From: Adenophora triphylla var. japonica
Lineage: Eukaryota; Streptophyta; Magnoliopsida; Asterales; Campanulaceae
Assembly: GCA_022495995.1 (NCBI GenBank)
Contig: JAFEMH010002566.1
Location: 248,001 to 312,000, forward strand
Reading direction: 5' to 3'
DNA: 64,000 bases
The notes under the pieces were generated by a model. The model was not told the DNA's origin. It searched no databases and was given only the letters and a program-made list of their open reading frames with translations. The translations under genes were made by a program, and so were the position numbers. Shown in pieces: positions 22,164-33,257 of the stretch; the stretch's first letter is position 1; every line of letters begins with the position of its first letter.

Positions 22164-22675
22164 AGAATTATATTTCCTAGCAAGGCAACACTAGCATCTT
22201 CACCTAATTCCTCAAAAATTTCGTCATCCTCATCAGTTGGTAAACTAGAGGATTGAACTTTTAAAGCAACACTCTTGCCTTTATAAGCTTCACTTTGCAT
22301 AGCAAGGTTTGAATCAATTTTTTTTAAAATGCTCATTAAGGAATTGATGTCCATAGTAGAAAGGTTGTGAGCCTCTACTATAGATGAAACCTTCATATTA
22401 AAACGCTCAGGGAGAGTTCTAATAGCCTTTGAAACCAATTGTATATTTGTAAAAGGTTCACCTAAAAGTTGACACTCATTAGAAATGTCAAATAATTTTT
22501 CAAAATAATAGGAAATGGTATCATTTTCACCCATTCTCAACCTTTCAAATTTGCTAATAAGACCTCTAAGTTTGTTTTCACGCACACTAGAATCACCTTC
22601 ACAAAAACTTTGTAAAATATCCCAAGCTTCCTTAGCTGTGGAACTATTTTGAACAAGTTTAAAAATGTGCATGTT
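22091..22675 (-). pseudogene. Cop-2 gag, second part
   Basis: Minus-strand MHIFKLVQNSSTAKEAWDIL, then ENKLRGLISKFERLRMGEN, TLPERFNMKVSSIVEAHN: the gag domain typical of SIRE-type copia. It continues the piece at 29785-30059 across Gag-2. The frame shifts near 22130 before the nucleocapsid part. Confidence 0.88.
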
Positions 22676-23610
22676 TATAGCGTTGATATTGTTTATTGAA
22701 TAACAGAGATGCCACTTATTATTTATTTAGGAAAACAATAAGAAAAATATTTTTGTGTTTAAAGAGATTTGAGGGTTCGGGGGTTAAGTTATGGAATGGG
22801 AAGGTCGAGGAGCACCCATTCCACCCAATTCGGAGATCGGTCTTGCCAATCGAGTATTATCAATCTAACAATATTTAAATAAGAAAACCCTAATTAATTT
22901 CTTAATTAGAAATTTCGGGTTGTACGCTTCGAGATCACCTCCATGGATTGAAGGGACTCTAGGCTAACCCTTTTGATGGGATTACACTACTCTAAAAGCC
23001 AATAGAGAGGTTAAGAAGAAAAAAGTAAAAGGAGTTTACCTTGTGTTTAGGAAGTATTTGATTTAGAACATGGTTTTAAGGTGTCTTCTCGATCGAGAAG
23101 TGATTTGGGTAGAGCTTCGCCTTGATTCTAGGCTTGAGCCTTGATGTTCGTCAATCAACGTGGTTGATGGAAGAATTTAGGAGTTGTTTGTGAGTGATTT
23201 GAAGGAGTCTTTCAGGGAGAGAAACCAACAAAGTGTGTGTGTTATGTGTTTTCGATCGGGGATCGGGGACCTCTGAAATACTGGAGTCACCAAGTATTTA
23301 TAGGGATTTTAAGAGGTAAAGGTGGATAAGATTTATCAAGAAAAGAGTTTGAAACGGAGAAGGAAAGTGATTCTGCACATCCTGCAGAGGGGTTGTCTCG
23401 CGCGAGACACATATATCCCGTGTGGGACAACAAGTCAAATGACCATTTTGTCCTCTCCAGTTATTCCGTTAGTCAGTTAGGTCCAAAACTAACGAGGTTA
23501 GTTAGAAACTTAACGAAACATGACGAAACTAATATGCTTTCATCAAAACATAAAAGCGATACGAAGAGTATTGTAATCATGAATTATTGGTTCAGAATGG
23601 GGTGTCTACA
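22676..23610 (-). repeat. Gag-2 3' LTR
   Basis: 935 bp, about 60 bp shorter than its partner. The missing block corresponds to about 29437-29497; GGAT-type bases stand at both deletion edges. TATA box at 23295-23302. Palindromes at 23394-23409 (TGTCTCGCGCGAGACA) and about 23414-23430. Confidence 0.92.
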
Positions 23611-23628
23611 GAGCCCCTCGGCGACAAG
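23611..23628 (-). promoter_or_regulatory. Gag-2 polypurine tract
   Basis: GCCGAGGGGCTC on the minus strand against the LTR start, identical to Gag-1. Confidence 0.7.
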
Positions 23629-23698
23629 ACTTATGGAAGAAGTCATGTCATCGATATAAAAGACATCATTCTGAACAATGGGATGGTCGTGCCGCACG

Positions 23699-23743
23699 GC
23701 TGCCTACGTATCTCTATCGGAGAATCAGACCAAAACGTAGTTC
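23699..23743 (-). other. Motif I nested stem-loop, Gag-2 3' copy
   Basis: CTACGT (23704-23709) with ACGTAG (23735-23740), inner TCTC/GAGA. Same distance from the 3' LTR as in Gag-1. Confidence 0.75.
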
Positions 23744-23919
23744 GAATCCAAAACACTAAAAAGGCTATTTTAGGTATTTTGAAAAGCATTTTTGAAAAAC
23801 CAATTTTTGAAAAAAAAAAAAAAAGGTAAGATCGTACTGAGGAATCAAGGACTTGATCCAATTCTGAATATACCTGTTGTTGATGATGCGCCGCCCGAGG
23901 TTACTGGCATTGTCATTAT

Positions 23920-24138
23920 TGTTGAGGTCACGGACTTGGTTGTCATTGCTGCCATCACAGACTTTGATGCTGAGGTCACAGACTTTGTTGTGGTTGCCGA
24001 GGTCACGGACTCGAAGTTGCTGCCGCCACAGACTTTGCTGGTGTCCCCGAGGTCACGAACTTTGAAGTGTGCTGCCGTCACAGACTTTGTTGATGTTGCC
24101 GAGGTCACAGACTTGAAGTTTGCTGCAGTCATAGAGTT
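23920..24138. repeat. 51-bp minisatellite in Gag-2
   Basis: About four units of the array seen at 5870-6290, with the same GAGGTCACGGACTTG and GTCACAGACTTTG cores. Half the copy number of Gag-1. Confidence 0.8.
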
Positions 24139-24860
24139 TGAAGATGTCGGTTGAGGTGGAGGTTCTGTCGGCTCCAGTAATGCAAGAATATATGCATGCT
24201 GGTCTCGGATGGACCGGAATGATTCTTACCTTTCTGAATCTTCTAGCACATAAAGATTCCAAATAGATTTTTTGAATTTTAGTTGTTTAACTGGACTCAT
24301 GTGGTGGTGCCCATGTCTATTCGTGTAAATGGCCGATTGGTCATTTTTGTGGTGAGTTTGTGTATAAGTATATGGTATATGGACATGTAGGGACGTGTGT
24401 ATGGATTTGTATTTGAGATGGGTGAACTATAGGAGTAAACTTGTGTTTGACAAGTTGGGACCAAATCAGGTTTTGCACGAGAGTATCGTACTGTTTCTTC
24501 ATTGTTGTAGAATTTTGATGAGTAACCTTATGTGAACACATCTAGGCCTGTTGCGAATCTTCATTCTTAATTCTCCCTTGAATCGTGTCTCTAGGAGCTG
24601 GCAAACGACTACAAATCTGTCGACTGTCATAATGGCTCTATGTCCAAGGCCCTTTGCTGTCTCAAGCCCCAAGTTGCTTGCAAGTGGTAGATGACTTTGT
24701 GAACAGGCTTGTGAGTCTGCTCTCTTGATTTGAAGATGATCGAAGAAGACTCTCCTTGTTTATTCGATTTGAAGAGGATCAAATGATGTTCGATGAAGAA
24801 GGTTGAAGAATACTCTCCCTTTGTCCTTTGATTTTATTTTTCTTAGTGACGCACCCTGGT

Positions 24861-24900
24861 TTTTGCCTAGGTCCCTTTCGGGTTTTCAATCTAGCGGGCA
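24861..24900 (-). other. Motif II stem-loop in Gag-2
   Basis: CTAG (24867-24870) with CTAG (24891-24894), inner CCC/GGG (24873-24875, 24880-24882). Only this copy is clear; the regions matching Gag-1 copies b and c have been lost or degraded. Confidence 0.6.
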
Positions 24901-26028
24901 TCTCTTTTGCGTCTTTTTTTTCTTTCTTATTTTTTTTTTTGAAAGTAGTATGTTAACTTGAAGAGAATTCCGAGGAGAGAATCTTATTGAGGAAAGAGAG
25001 ATGAGATCTCAAGTTAGTTGAGGAGAGACGGACTCTATTCTTTGAAAGGTGATCCAAGCATTGACTCTTTGGAGAAGTGTATTCTCTAATGATGAGAGTG
25101 AGAAGCAAAAAGAAAAGCTCCTAATGCCAATTTGATTATTTTGAAGAGGTGAAGTAGAGATTGATTGGGAGAGGAAAGGTTAGGAAGCCCCAGTTTTGAT
25201 GCTTGGATTTCAAGAGTGTGTATGAGAATGGCTAAGAGGAAGCCCCTAGACTCAACAAGGAACACTATGTGGCTCAAGGATCTAGAAAAGTTGTTCTATC
25301 TTTAATGGACCATGCATCATCTAGAAATTTCTAAATAAGTTTGAGAAGAAAGCCAATCATTAGTATGACTTAAGGGTAAACATTTTTCTTGATACTAAAA
25401 GTCTTCTTCACTTGATGTTGAGAAATCTCCATTGCTTTTGTTGGTATCACTTGACTCCTCTTCTTTGTCGGAGAGGCCTTCGTGCCTTTGAAGTTTCACC
25501 TTTGTTGTGGTGGTAATGAAAGCTTGAGAGTTTTTTTCCTTCTTCTCTTTTTTTTTTGTACTCTCAAAGCTTTGAATTGAGTAGCCCCACTCTTCTTGGA
25601 ATGAATGTTGACAGCAACACCTTAGGCTTTCTTCGCTTGTTGATCTTTGACTTTCAGTAGGGGTAATGTTTAGCCCTTAAGCCTCCTAAGGATAACTTTC
25701 TTCTTAAACTCGCTTAGAAGTTCCTAACTTTTTGTGATGATCTAGGGAATGGAGGGTCCATTATTTTGCATGAATTTAAATGATACTCATGAGGTAGAAC
25801 AACCTTAGGGAAAGTGTTTAGGAAAAGAAAATGACTTTGATTAATTGAGAAATAAAAAACAGACTTGATAGTTTAGATGACACAAACTAGAGGAGGTGAG
25901 AAGTACTAGAAAGAAAGAACGACTCTTCGAGTTCATACTTGGAAATTTAAAACCTAATCTACTTCTATCAAAGGAGAAAGGGAGAGGATAGTTGTAGCCC
26001 CAAAGTGGTAAGTGTAGCTTCATCTTCT
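24901..26028. other. Non-coding 3' region of Gag-2
   Basis: No gene seen. Collinear with Gag-1 7000-8241 with small deletions, e.g. loss of the Motif II copies at 7031-7070 and 7705-7742. Confidence 0.7.
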
Positions 26029-27393
26029 TCAAGTATTGTGAGGGAGAGGATTGGTGATGATGTTGGGACATTCTAACTCTCCATCGTCAAAGAGGTCTTG
26101 GATGATGTTCTTCAAGTGGTGGCAAGTGTTGGTGTCGTGGCCGCTGAAGTTGTGGTACTTGCAGAATAAGTGATGAGCGTGATTAGGACCCATATTCTTA
26201 GGAGGACCACCTTCCCTTGGTTTGATCTTTTCATTCTTGACAAGAACATTGAAGAGTTCTTCTTGAGTGATTCCTTCAAGTTTGTCATAGTGCCTCTTTT
26301 TCTTTTCGGGAGGAGGAACAGCAGAATACTTGCCGGTGTTGGGGCGGTTAAATGCAATAGCGTTGACTGAAGCATCCTTACTTGTGGTAGGCTTGTTGAA
26401 GCGGAAAGTGCTTTCCTTCTTTTTGCTTTTCAGGAAGTCATCAATCCTAATCCCGGACTCATGGAGTTCATTGATACTAGGAAAGTAATTACCGGCGAGC
26501 TTCTCTTGAAATTCATCACGGAGGCATTGAAGGAAGATATGGATTTGTTCTTTGAGAGTAGGTCTTTTGACAATTTCAGTAAGTTTGAGTCTCCATCTTC
26601 TAGCAAATTCATCAAAAGACTCATTGGCATGTTGCTTGGTTTGTTCAAGATCCCTCCTAGTAGGGCGGTAAGTGGAGTTGTCTTCAAACTGCCTTTGGAA
26701 GACTAAACATACAGATGACCAGTCAAGCCTTGTAGTCATAGGAAGAGACATGTACCAATCCCTTGTAGCACCCTCCAAAGTTTGAGGAAATCATTGGGCC
26801 AAGATTGTGTTATCAACGCCCATTGGAAGCATAGCCCAAGTGTAGGTCTCAACATGAGCTCGAGGATAAGTAGTGCCATTAAACTTGGCATTATTAGGTG
26901 TCTTGTACTTGCGAGGAAACTTGGTGATGGATTGTTGAAGAGTATGGGGATCAAATGGGACGAATGACCCTTTGGAAGTGTCAAGATTTGCAAGTTTCTT
27001 CTCGAGGTAGTTCTTAGTAACATGGTTACCAAGTTTAGTAGTTTCACCAATGTCTTCTTTCTTGGTTTTAGTGCTCTTGGAAACATGTTGCTCATCATCG
27101 GAGGAGGGTGAGGAGGAGGATGAATAGGACTCTTCCTCTTTCTTGCTTGACTTTTTGATTTTCTTATTCTTTATGGTGTAGGATTCCTCTTCATCGGAGG
27201 AGAATTCCTCTTTCTGCTTTTGTTTTCTTCCTTTCTTGACTTTCATATCGTGGAGCTCTTGCATGAGGGTGGCCATTTGAGCATTTTGTTTCTCAATTTT
27301 CTTACTTTGTTCATCCATCTTAAGCAGGGCTTGGATGAGTTGGGCCTTAGCTTCATTGATTTCGGCCTCAGTGACAGAAGGAGAAGTAGACAT
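26029..27393 (-). pseudogene. gag: gag of Gag-2, one nonsense codon
   Basis: 454 codons, same length as the Gag-1 gag and closely similar throughout (MSTSPSVTEAEINEAKAQLI at the start, DWYMSLPMTTRLDWSS in the capsid domain, CKYHNFSGHDTNTC knuckle, ITNPLPHNT end). A single in-frame TGA at 26791-26793 replaces the Cys of ILAQCFPQTLEGA. Everything else is open, so the mutation is recent relative to the element's age, or read-through is possible. It splits the protein ahead of most of the capsid domain. Confidence 0.9.
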
Positions 27394-28766
27394 CGTGTCA
27401 AGCTTTGGCTAAGAACCTAGATGTGTAGCAACCGTGTTAAACCATGATTGAGTCCCAACAAGTCGGCTGAAAAGGGTGAATGAAGGCTTGAAGGTTTTGG
27501 CCAAAACACGAAAAGACCGAACACTTGTCTCGCACGGGACAAGTAGTCTCGCGCGAGACAACACCACGGGAAGTCACAATTCTGATTTTAGTCCTAATTT
27601 TGGTCGGACGGAAAATCCGTTTTGGGGGTTTCTAACATTCGAAAACCAAACTTAAGGACCGAGGGGTCAAAGTCATCTCAAGTAACACCGAGTTTTGTGC
27701 AATAAATTTGGTGAGAAATTTTTTCTCTTTCTAGGGGCAAATCCGAAGGGACAATCATAGGGACATTTCCGAAGCGACAATTCCGAAGCGAGAATTTTTC
27801 GATTTCTTTTCCATGGATTATTGCACAAAACAAGATCTTGATAAGGGATTACAAAGACTCCAAGATCAAACTGACTGGTCACAGAGTGTCTTTAAAAGGT
27901 CAATCTACATGATATGTGGCGATGCAGGGCGGGAAGGCTAGGCTCCCCGCGATATGACAATCTAGATGGATTGAAGACGCGGAGTGGGATGATCCAACTT
28001 CGGAGAGACCGGCGACTAGGTGGTTACCGTCATTCGTCCTTAGTGTGGGTCCCGAGTTAATCAGGGTATGTAGTGCAATGACAGTTATAGTATGATGTGC
28101 GTGTGAGTGAGAGTCCATCTAGGTGATAGAGAAAAATAGAGAGTTTTTTTTTAAACAAAATAAAAACAAGCAATGGCCGCACCAAGTGGTTACCTACGTT
28201 TCTCCCAATTTAGGAAAACTCAGGCCGTCGTAGTTCCACTTAAAGAGAGAGAGAGAATTAATTAATTACAAAGCCCGAGTCAACCAATGACCGGTAAAAT
28301 TAAAATAATTCAATCTCACGCAAGTATATAAGTTCAAGAAATTAATAATTACTCTATCCTGCAAAATAAAGTTAATACAGGCAAAATTGAAATAATTATT
28401 TGTTTTGACTTTTCTGAATTTTTAAAACTTTTCTGTAAGTTTTTGTTTTTTGTTTTTGTTTTTTTATATTTGGTCAACCCTTAAGGAGAAGTCAACCAAG
28501 GTTTTTATTTTTGTTGTGTTTGTGCGGTCAACGTGCAAAGAAAAGTCCATAAACAAGTTTGGTTCCAGACACAGCTGCGCCGTAACAATGTCTCGCGCGG
28601 GACAAACTTGTCCCGCACTAGACAAGCAGTCTGACAGTTAATTTTTTTTTTACGAACACAGTACAGAAAAATCCGAAAAAATCCAGAAAAATCAATTTTT
28701 TTGCAGGAAATTTAAAAAGATTGATAATACTCAATTGTAACGCAAGTCTAACCCTCTTAATTAATT
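27394..28766. other. Gag-2 leader
   Basis: No gene. It contains palindrome pairs at 27525-27559 and 28589-28625, a Motif I copy and GGGACAA-type repeats near 27735-27780, collinear with the Gag-1 leader. Confidence 0.7.
28188..28236 (-). other. Motif I nested stem-loop, Gag-2 leader copy
   Basis: CTACG (28194-28198) with CGTAG (28229-28233); inner TTTCTCC against GGAAAA, partly paired. Confidence 0.7.
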
Positions 28767-28785
28767 GTCCCCAGCGGAGTCGTCA
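28767..28785 (-). promoter_or_regulatory. Gag-2 primer-binding site, mutated
   Basis: Minus strand TGACGACTCCGCTGGGGAC; relative to Gag-1 two bases differ and the spacing to the LTR is four bases instead of one. Priming may be impaired. Confidence 0.7.
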
Positions 28786-28789
28786 AAAC

Positions 28790-29784
28790 TGTAGCGTTGA
28801 TATTTTTTATTGAATAACAGAGTCGACACTTATTATTTATTTAGGAAAACAATAAGAAAAACCTTTTTGTGTTTAAAGAGATTTGAGGGTTCGGGGGTTA
28901 AGTTATGGAATGGGAAGGTCGAGGAGCACCCATTCCACCCAATCCGGAGATTGGTCTTGCCAATCGAGTATTATCAATCTAACAATATTTAAATAAGAAA
29001 ACCCTAATTAATTTCTTAATTAGGAATGTCGGGTTGTACGCTTTGAGATCGCCTCCATGGATTGAAGGGACTTTAGGTTAATCCTTTTGATGGGATTACA
29101 CTACTCTAAAAGCCAATAGAGAGGTTGAGAAGAAGAAAGTAAAAGGAGTTTACCTTGTGTTTAGGGAGTATTTGATTTAGAACGTGGTTCTAAGGTGTCT
29201 TCTCGGTCGAGAAATGATTTGGGAAGAGCTTCGCCTTGATTCTAGGCTTGAGCCTTGATGTTTGTCAATCAACGTGGTTGATGGACGAATTTAGGAGTAG
29301 TTTGTGAGTGATTTGAAGGAGTCTTTCAGGGAGAGAAACCAACAAAGTGTGTGTGTTATGTGTTTTCGATCGGGGATTGGGGACCTCTGAAATACTGGAA
29401 GTCACCAAGTATTTATAGAGGTTTTAAGAGGTATAGGTGGATTGGGATTCCACCCTAGGAAGCTTCCAGAACTCAAATATCTTTGGATACCCGGATTGGA
29501 TAAGATTTATCAAGAAATGAGTTTGAAACGGAGAAAGAAAGTGATTCTGCTCATCCTGCATAGGGGTTGTCTCGCACGAGACACGTATGTACCTCGCGGG
29601 ACAACTAGTCAAATGACCATTTTGTCCTCTCCAGTTATTCCGTTAGTCAATTAGGTCCAAAACTAACGAGGTTAGTTAGAAACTTAACGAAACATGACGA
29701 AACTAATATGCTTTCATCAAAACATAAAAGCGAGATGAAGAGTAGTGTAATCATGAATTATTGGTTCAGAATGGGGTGTCTACA
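28790..29784 (-). repeat. Gag-2 5' LTR
   Basis: 995 bp, TGTAGACACC start at 29784. TATA box at 29410-29417. Palindromes TGTCTCGCACGAGACA at 29568-29583 and a weaker partner to 29605. Confidence 0.93.
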
Positions 29785-30059
29785 ATGTCAACCCACTCAA
29801 AAATAGCATTTAGAGCTTTCTCATTGTAGTTAGCAAGGACAATATCTTCATTAGTCCACTCGCCTTCAGGTTTAACCTGAATATCACCATCCTCATCAGG
29901 AGGTCACAGTGGAAGAGTATATCCATTAACTACAGATCGCCATGCTCGAAGATCAATTGATTTGATATGCGAGCGAAGACGGATCTTCCAATATGCATAA
30001 TTCGAACCATTTAAAACAGGAAGACGTTTTTGGTTTGGATTTGCAGGATCAAAAGCCAT
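29785..30059 (-). pseudogene. Cop-2 gag, first part
   Basis: ATG at 30059; MAFDPANPNQKRLPVLNGSN, YAYWKIRLRSHIKSID, then an in-frame TGA after NGYTLPL, then EGEWTNEDIVLANYNEKALN to the Gag-2 insertion point. The DUF4219/UBN2-like N-terminus is characteristic of SIRE-type gag. Confidence 0.88.
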
Positions 30060-30097
30060 GACTCCTAGACCAAGCACTTAGTAACGTCAAGTGACCT

Positions 30098-30109
30098 GCT
30101 CTGATACCA
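30098..30109 (-). promoter_or_regulatory. Cop-2 primer-binding site
   Basis: Minus strand TGGTATCAGAGC, complementary to the 3' end of initiator tRNA-Met, two bases beyond the LTR. Confidence 0.92.
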
Positions 30110-30111
30110 AT

Positions 30112-31082
30112 TGAAATTGTCACGGCCAGAATGACAAGTGATATCCAAGGTGATAACAGCACCAATGATAGCACTTGGGATAGCACACACACACTTCAAA
30201 AATAAAAAAAAAAATTGTAAAAGAGATTGCAGCGGAATAATAACACCAAAATTGTTTTTCTCAAGTTATATAAATAATATAACTTGAGGATGCCTCTTAG
30301 GCAAGACTTTATCACTTTATAAAAGAATTACACAAAGCCGAAACGTTCCCTAAGACTTAATACAATGTATGCTCTATGGAACAAGAGATAAAGAACGAAA
30401 TTTAATCCTAGCCTACACACAACTTGATACCAAGGTAATCAAGTGCGTAATTACAAGGGAGGGTGGATGAAAAGAACCAAACAAAGAACTCTATCTGTGT
30501 ATAATTGGCAAATCTTGGCATATCTTCAAATGAATCCTTCCAAGCATATTTATAGTCTTAAATTACTTGAAGGCTACTCAAATAAACAGCCTTGGGGCTG
30601 TCTTGGATGTTGAGGGAGAGTGGGGAAGTGGTTGGTGTGTTCCTCAATTCAAGCGCCCACTTTCCTCAAAAATAGCAACCGTGTGCTTGATCTCCAAGCT
30701 CATGCTTCAACGCCTTGTACTCCCAAGCTTTATCCATGTTGTACACTCTTTGAATCAGCAATAACTCCTTTGAATAAGTCTTCCCACGTTTTTAATGTTA
30801 TTGACACAAGGACGCTCTTGGAACGGTTTATGCATAAAATGTTATTTATGCATAAATCTTTCTTTTCCAATTTCCACCATGTTTCTAGCTCATTCTCCAA
30901 TTATATTGCAACGTGAAATATGGACATACACCATAGACTATACAAATTATATTAGCACATTAGTACATAAATTAATAAACCAGAAATGTACCACTATATA
31001 AATTCCAGCACAGGAAATCATCTGAGATATCATCTGGAATCTGGGAAATCATTCAGGATATCACCTGCATTTTACGCTAACA
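30112..31082 (-). repeat. Cop-2 5' LTR
   Basis: 971 bp. TATA box TATAAATA (minus) at 30547-30554. Differs from 13310-14289 by scattered substitutions and small indels (an added GCACTTG-containing block near 30170; loss of about 15 bp near 30497). Confidence 0.93.
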
Positions 31083-32454
31083 AAGTCCACTAAATTATTT
31101 CATTATTTTATCAACTAAGAAACAGACAAAAGATTGCAATTAAATGATGGGGCATATAACACATTTTCAACACCAATTTAGGGTTTATTTTCACTTTTCC
31201 CTCCTTTGTGGCCAAGATGTATTTTCCATTAGGCAGATCGATGCAATTGCCTTCAATATCGCGGAAATTAAAAAGCAATTTTACATTGCTTGTTATTTGT
31301 CGATTTTCTCCTCCTTCCACAACCAAGTTTCATACACAGTCTTACCATTCAAGCGATCCTCAGGTTTGCCACATTCTTGTACATAATTCCTGAAGAGACT
31401 CCATTCTTCGTTAGAAAAACTGAGAAGGATGGCCCTCTCTGTATCAGTTATTCCGGACACATGTTCTCCACCAACCTGCACTACATTTGCCTTGGCGTTG
31501 AACCCAATATGACCCTTGTTCCCTGCTGCAAAACTCGAACCTTGAGTGCCCTTTGCTTTAGGATTCCGCAAGCGTTGTTCCTCCCAGCACTCGGGATACC
31601 GACAAGCTTAAAGCACGTATCCACTTTATGTCCTTTCTTCTTGCTATGGGAGCAAGTGTTATTACGTAAATCTCTTCGTTCCCCCATAACCACGAGCCCC
31701 TCCATAAACTCGAGCCGCAAAGCTAATCGGTTCAGGGTGTTCTTCCTGCAAGGTTCCTCGAACATGTTCTTCTCTTATTACCGTCACGTATGCTTTGTTT
31801 ATATTTGGAAAGGGTTTGATGTTGAGAATGTTTGACTTCACATTCTCAAATTTCAGTATTTCAAGGCCCATAACAAATTAATGAACCATTTCTTTTTCAT
31901 GAAGTTGAACCAAAGTTGTACTGATATTGCACTTGCATCCTGCACAAGAGCATGTCGATATCTTGTTGAAGTCATTAAGATATCCCACAATTTTTTCACG
32001 TGACTATAACACGTGGCCACACTCTTGCCTTTCTGCTGTTTATAATTGCTAGGTCAGATTTCAATTGTTGAACCCTTGGTCCATTCCCCACTGAAAATCT
32101 ATGTTACAAATCTTCCTATAACATCTTTGCCTCGTCCACATACATCACGAAGGAACGAAGGTTCGACTTGATGGTGTTAAAAATCCAAGATACTACCATC
32201 GAATTCATTGTCTACCAAGGCTCCAATTCATCTGCTTTGGTTGGTCGTTGGATCGTTTCGTCAATGAAGCCAATTTTCATATTGCCCCTCAAAGACCCCT
32301 TAAAAAATCTAGACAATTCTTTTTAGTTCTCCCCTTTCAACTAAACAAGGGTAAGAACCATTCCAGGGTTATCACTTGATGAAAGAAAATAGGGTGACCT
32401 CCTTTCGCTCTTCTCACTTCCTAGACGACAGACAAAGCATGGCGTCAACCTAGA
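31083..32454 (-). pseudogene. Cop-1 gag and protease (pseudogene)
   Basis: From 32445 leftward: SSDNPGMVLTLVQLKGENY, then GFIDETIQRPTKADELEPW and NSMVVSWIFNTIKSNLRS, a copia gag with internal stops. A knuckle-like CSHSKKKGHKVDTC lies near 31640-31680 (second Cys lost), and ATKEGKVKINPKLVLK in the protease/pre-integrase junction at 31111-31326. All frames are broken. It abuts the Cop-2 target site AAGTC and continues at 13304. Confidence 0.82.
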
Positions 32455-32472
32455 ACCAGGCTCTGGTTCCAT
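32455..32472 (-). promoter_or_regulatory. Probable Cop-1 primer-binding site, degenerate
   Basis: Minus strand AACATGGAACCAGAGCC, matching the initiator-Met site TGGTATCAGAGC at most positions. It lies just upstream of the gag remnant, so the Cop-1 5' LTR should begin here, but its far end is not recognisable. Confidence 0.5.
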
Positions 32473-32599
32473 GTTAAAATCGAAAGAAAGAGAGAAAGCA
32501 AGAAGAAAAAATAATACTTTGGCCCACTTTCTCTAACGCTCGTCCGGCGAGATTCAAACCAAATGCAGGACACACTAGATCTAAAATTCCATAGACACC

Positions 32600-33235
32600 C
32601 CTTGCCCTCTTATAACTGACTTATAAAACTATTTTATCTCTTAGAAGTGACTTATAATACTAATTTGTTTTTTATATTGACTTAGAAAACAATTTTTACA
32701 ACAAAAAAAAATTCAAAAAATTTCAATAATAATAATAATGAATTAATATTATAATTTACACATTAAAACTCTTATAGCTTAATTATAAGACTAATTTGCC
32801 TCTTATAACTAATTTGTATCTTATAGTTGTCTTATAACTGACTTATAAGACTACTTCATCCCTTATAATTCAGTTATGAGACAATTTTTTCAATAAAAAA
32901 AATCAAAATTTCAATAATAACGAATTGGTATCATAATTTACACATTATAACTTTTATAAGTAACTTATAAGACTAATTTGTCTCTTATAATTGACTTATA
33001 AGACAATTTTTTCAACAAAAAAAATCAAAATTTTCAATAATAATAACAAATAAATCTCATAATGTACACATTAAAACTCTTATATTTGAATACATTACAA
33101 CTTTTATAGCTGAATTATAAGACGAACTTGCCTCTTATAACTATTTTGTGTCTTATAAAACCATTTTTTTAACAAAAAAAATAAAATTTTCAATAATAAC
33201 AATGAATTAATCTCATAATTAATCAAGTACTTATT
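32600..33235. repeat. A/T-rich tandem repeat with TTATAAGTC palindromes
   Basis: Four degenerate units, 125-190 bp apart, each with CAACAAAAAAAATCAAAA, TTTCAATAATAA, TTACACATTAAAACTC and CTTATAACTGACTTATAAG, the last able to form a hairpin. Units near 32698, 32888, 33013 and 33168. No coding potential. Could be the decayed Cop-1 LTR or an unrelated satellite-like block. Confidence 0.65.
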
Positions 33236-33257
33236 GGAAAAAGAGACAAGGAATGTG

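Larger units (their letters stand above)
22676..29784 (-). mobile_element. Gag-2: gag-only LTR retrotransposon inside the Cop-2 gag, 7109 bp
   Basis: Same design as Gag-1: LTRs 22676-23610 and 28790-29784, altered primer-binding site, gag, short minisatellite, polypurine tract, no pol. The target duplication is ATGTT (22671-22675) and ATGTC (29785-29789), one base apart; joining the flanks restores the Cop-2 gag reading WVD-MHIFKL, so the insertion point is certain. LTRs differ by some 3-4 percent by eye, plus a deletion of about 60 bp in the 3' LTR, so it is older than Gag-1. The terminal TG of the 3' LTR end reads TA (22676). Confidence 0.92.
13310..31082 (-). mobile_element. Cop-2: long Ty1/copia element with an envelope-like ORF, SIRE-like
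   Basis: LTRs 13310-14289 and 30112-31082 are flanked by the TSD AAGTC (13305-13309 and 31083-31087). A methionine-initiator tRNA primer site and a polypurine tract are in place. Without Gag-2 and its duplicated target the element is about 10.66 kb, long for copia. Order on the minus strand: gag, zinc knuckle, protease, integrase, RT, RNase H, then an extra ORF before the 3' LTR, as in the SIRE/Maximus lineage. LTRs differ by a few percent with small indels; genes have stops and frameshifts. It sits in Cop-1 between integrase and protease. Confidence 0.92.
2938..32472 (-). mobile_element. Cop-1: old Ty1/copia element, split by three insertions
   Basis: Minus-strand remnants keep copia order: primer-binding site (about 32455-32472), gag (to about 31330), protease (31330-31083), integrase (13304-12200), reverse transcriptase (11940 and 4474-3442) and RNase H (3441-2938). 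The pieces join when Gag-1 (4475-11934) and Cop-2 (13310-31082) are removed with one copy of each TSD. The sum is about 5 kb, a normal internal length for copia. Stops and frameshifts occur throughout. Neither LTR is recognised: the 3' LTR would lie left of the CACTA insertion and the 5' LTR right of 32472. The gag resembles the Ale/Retrofit type, but the lineage is tentative. Confidence 0.8.
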
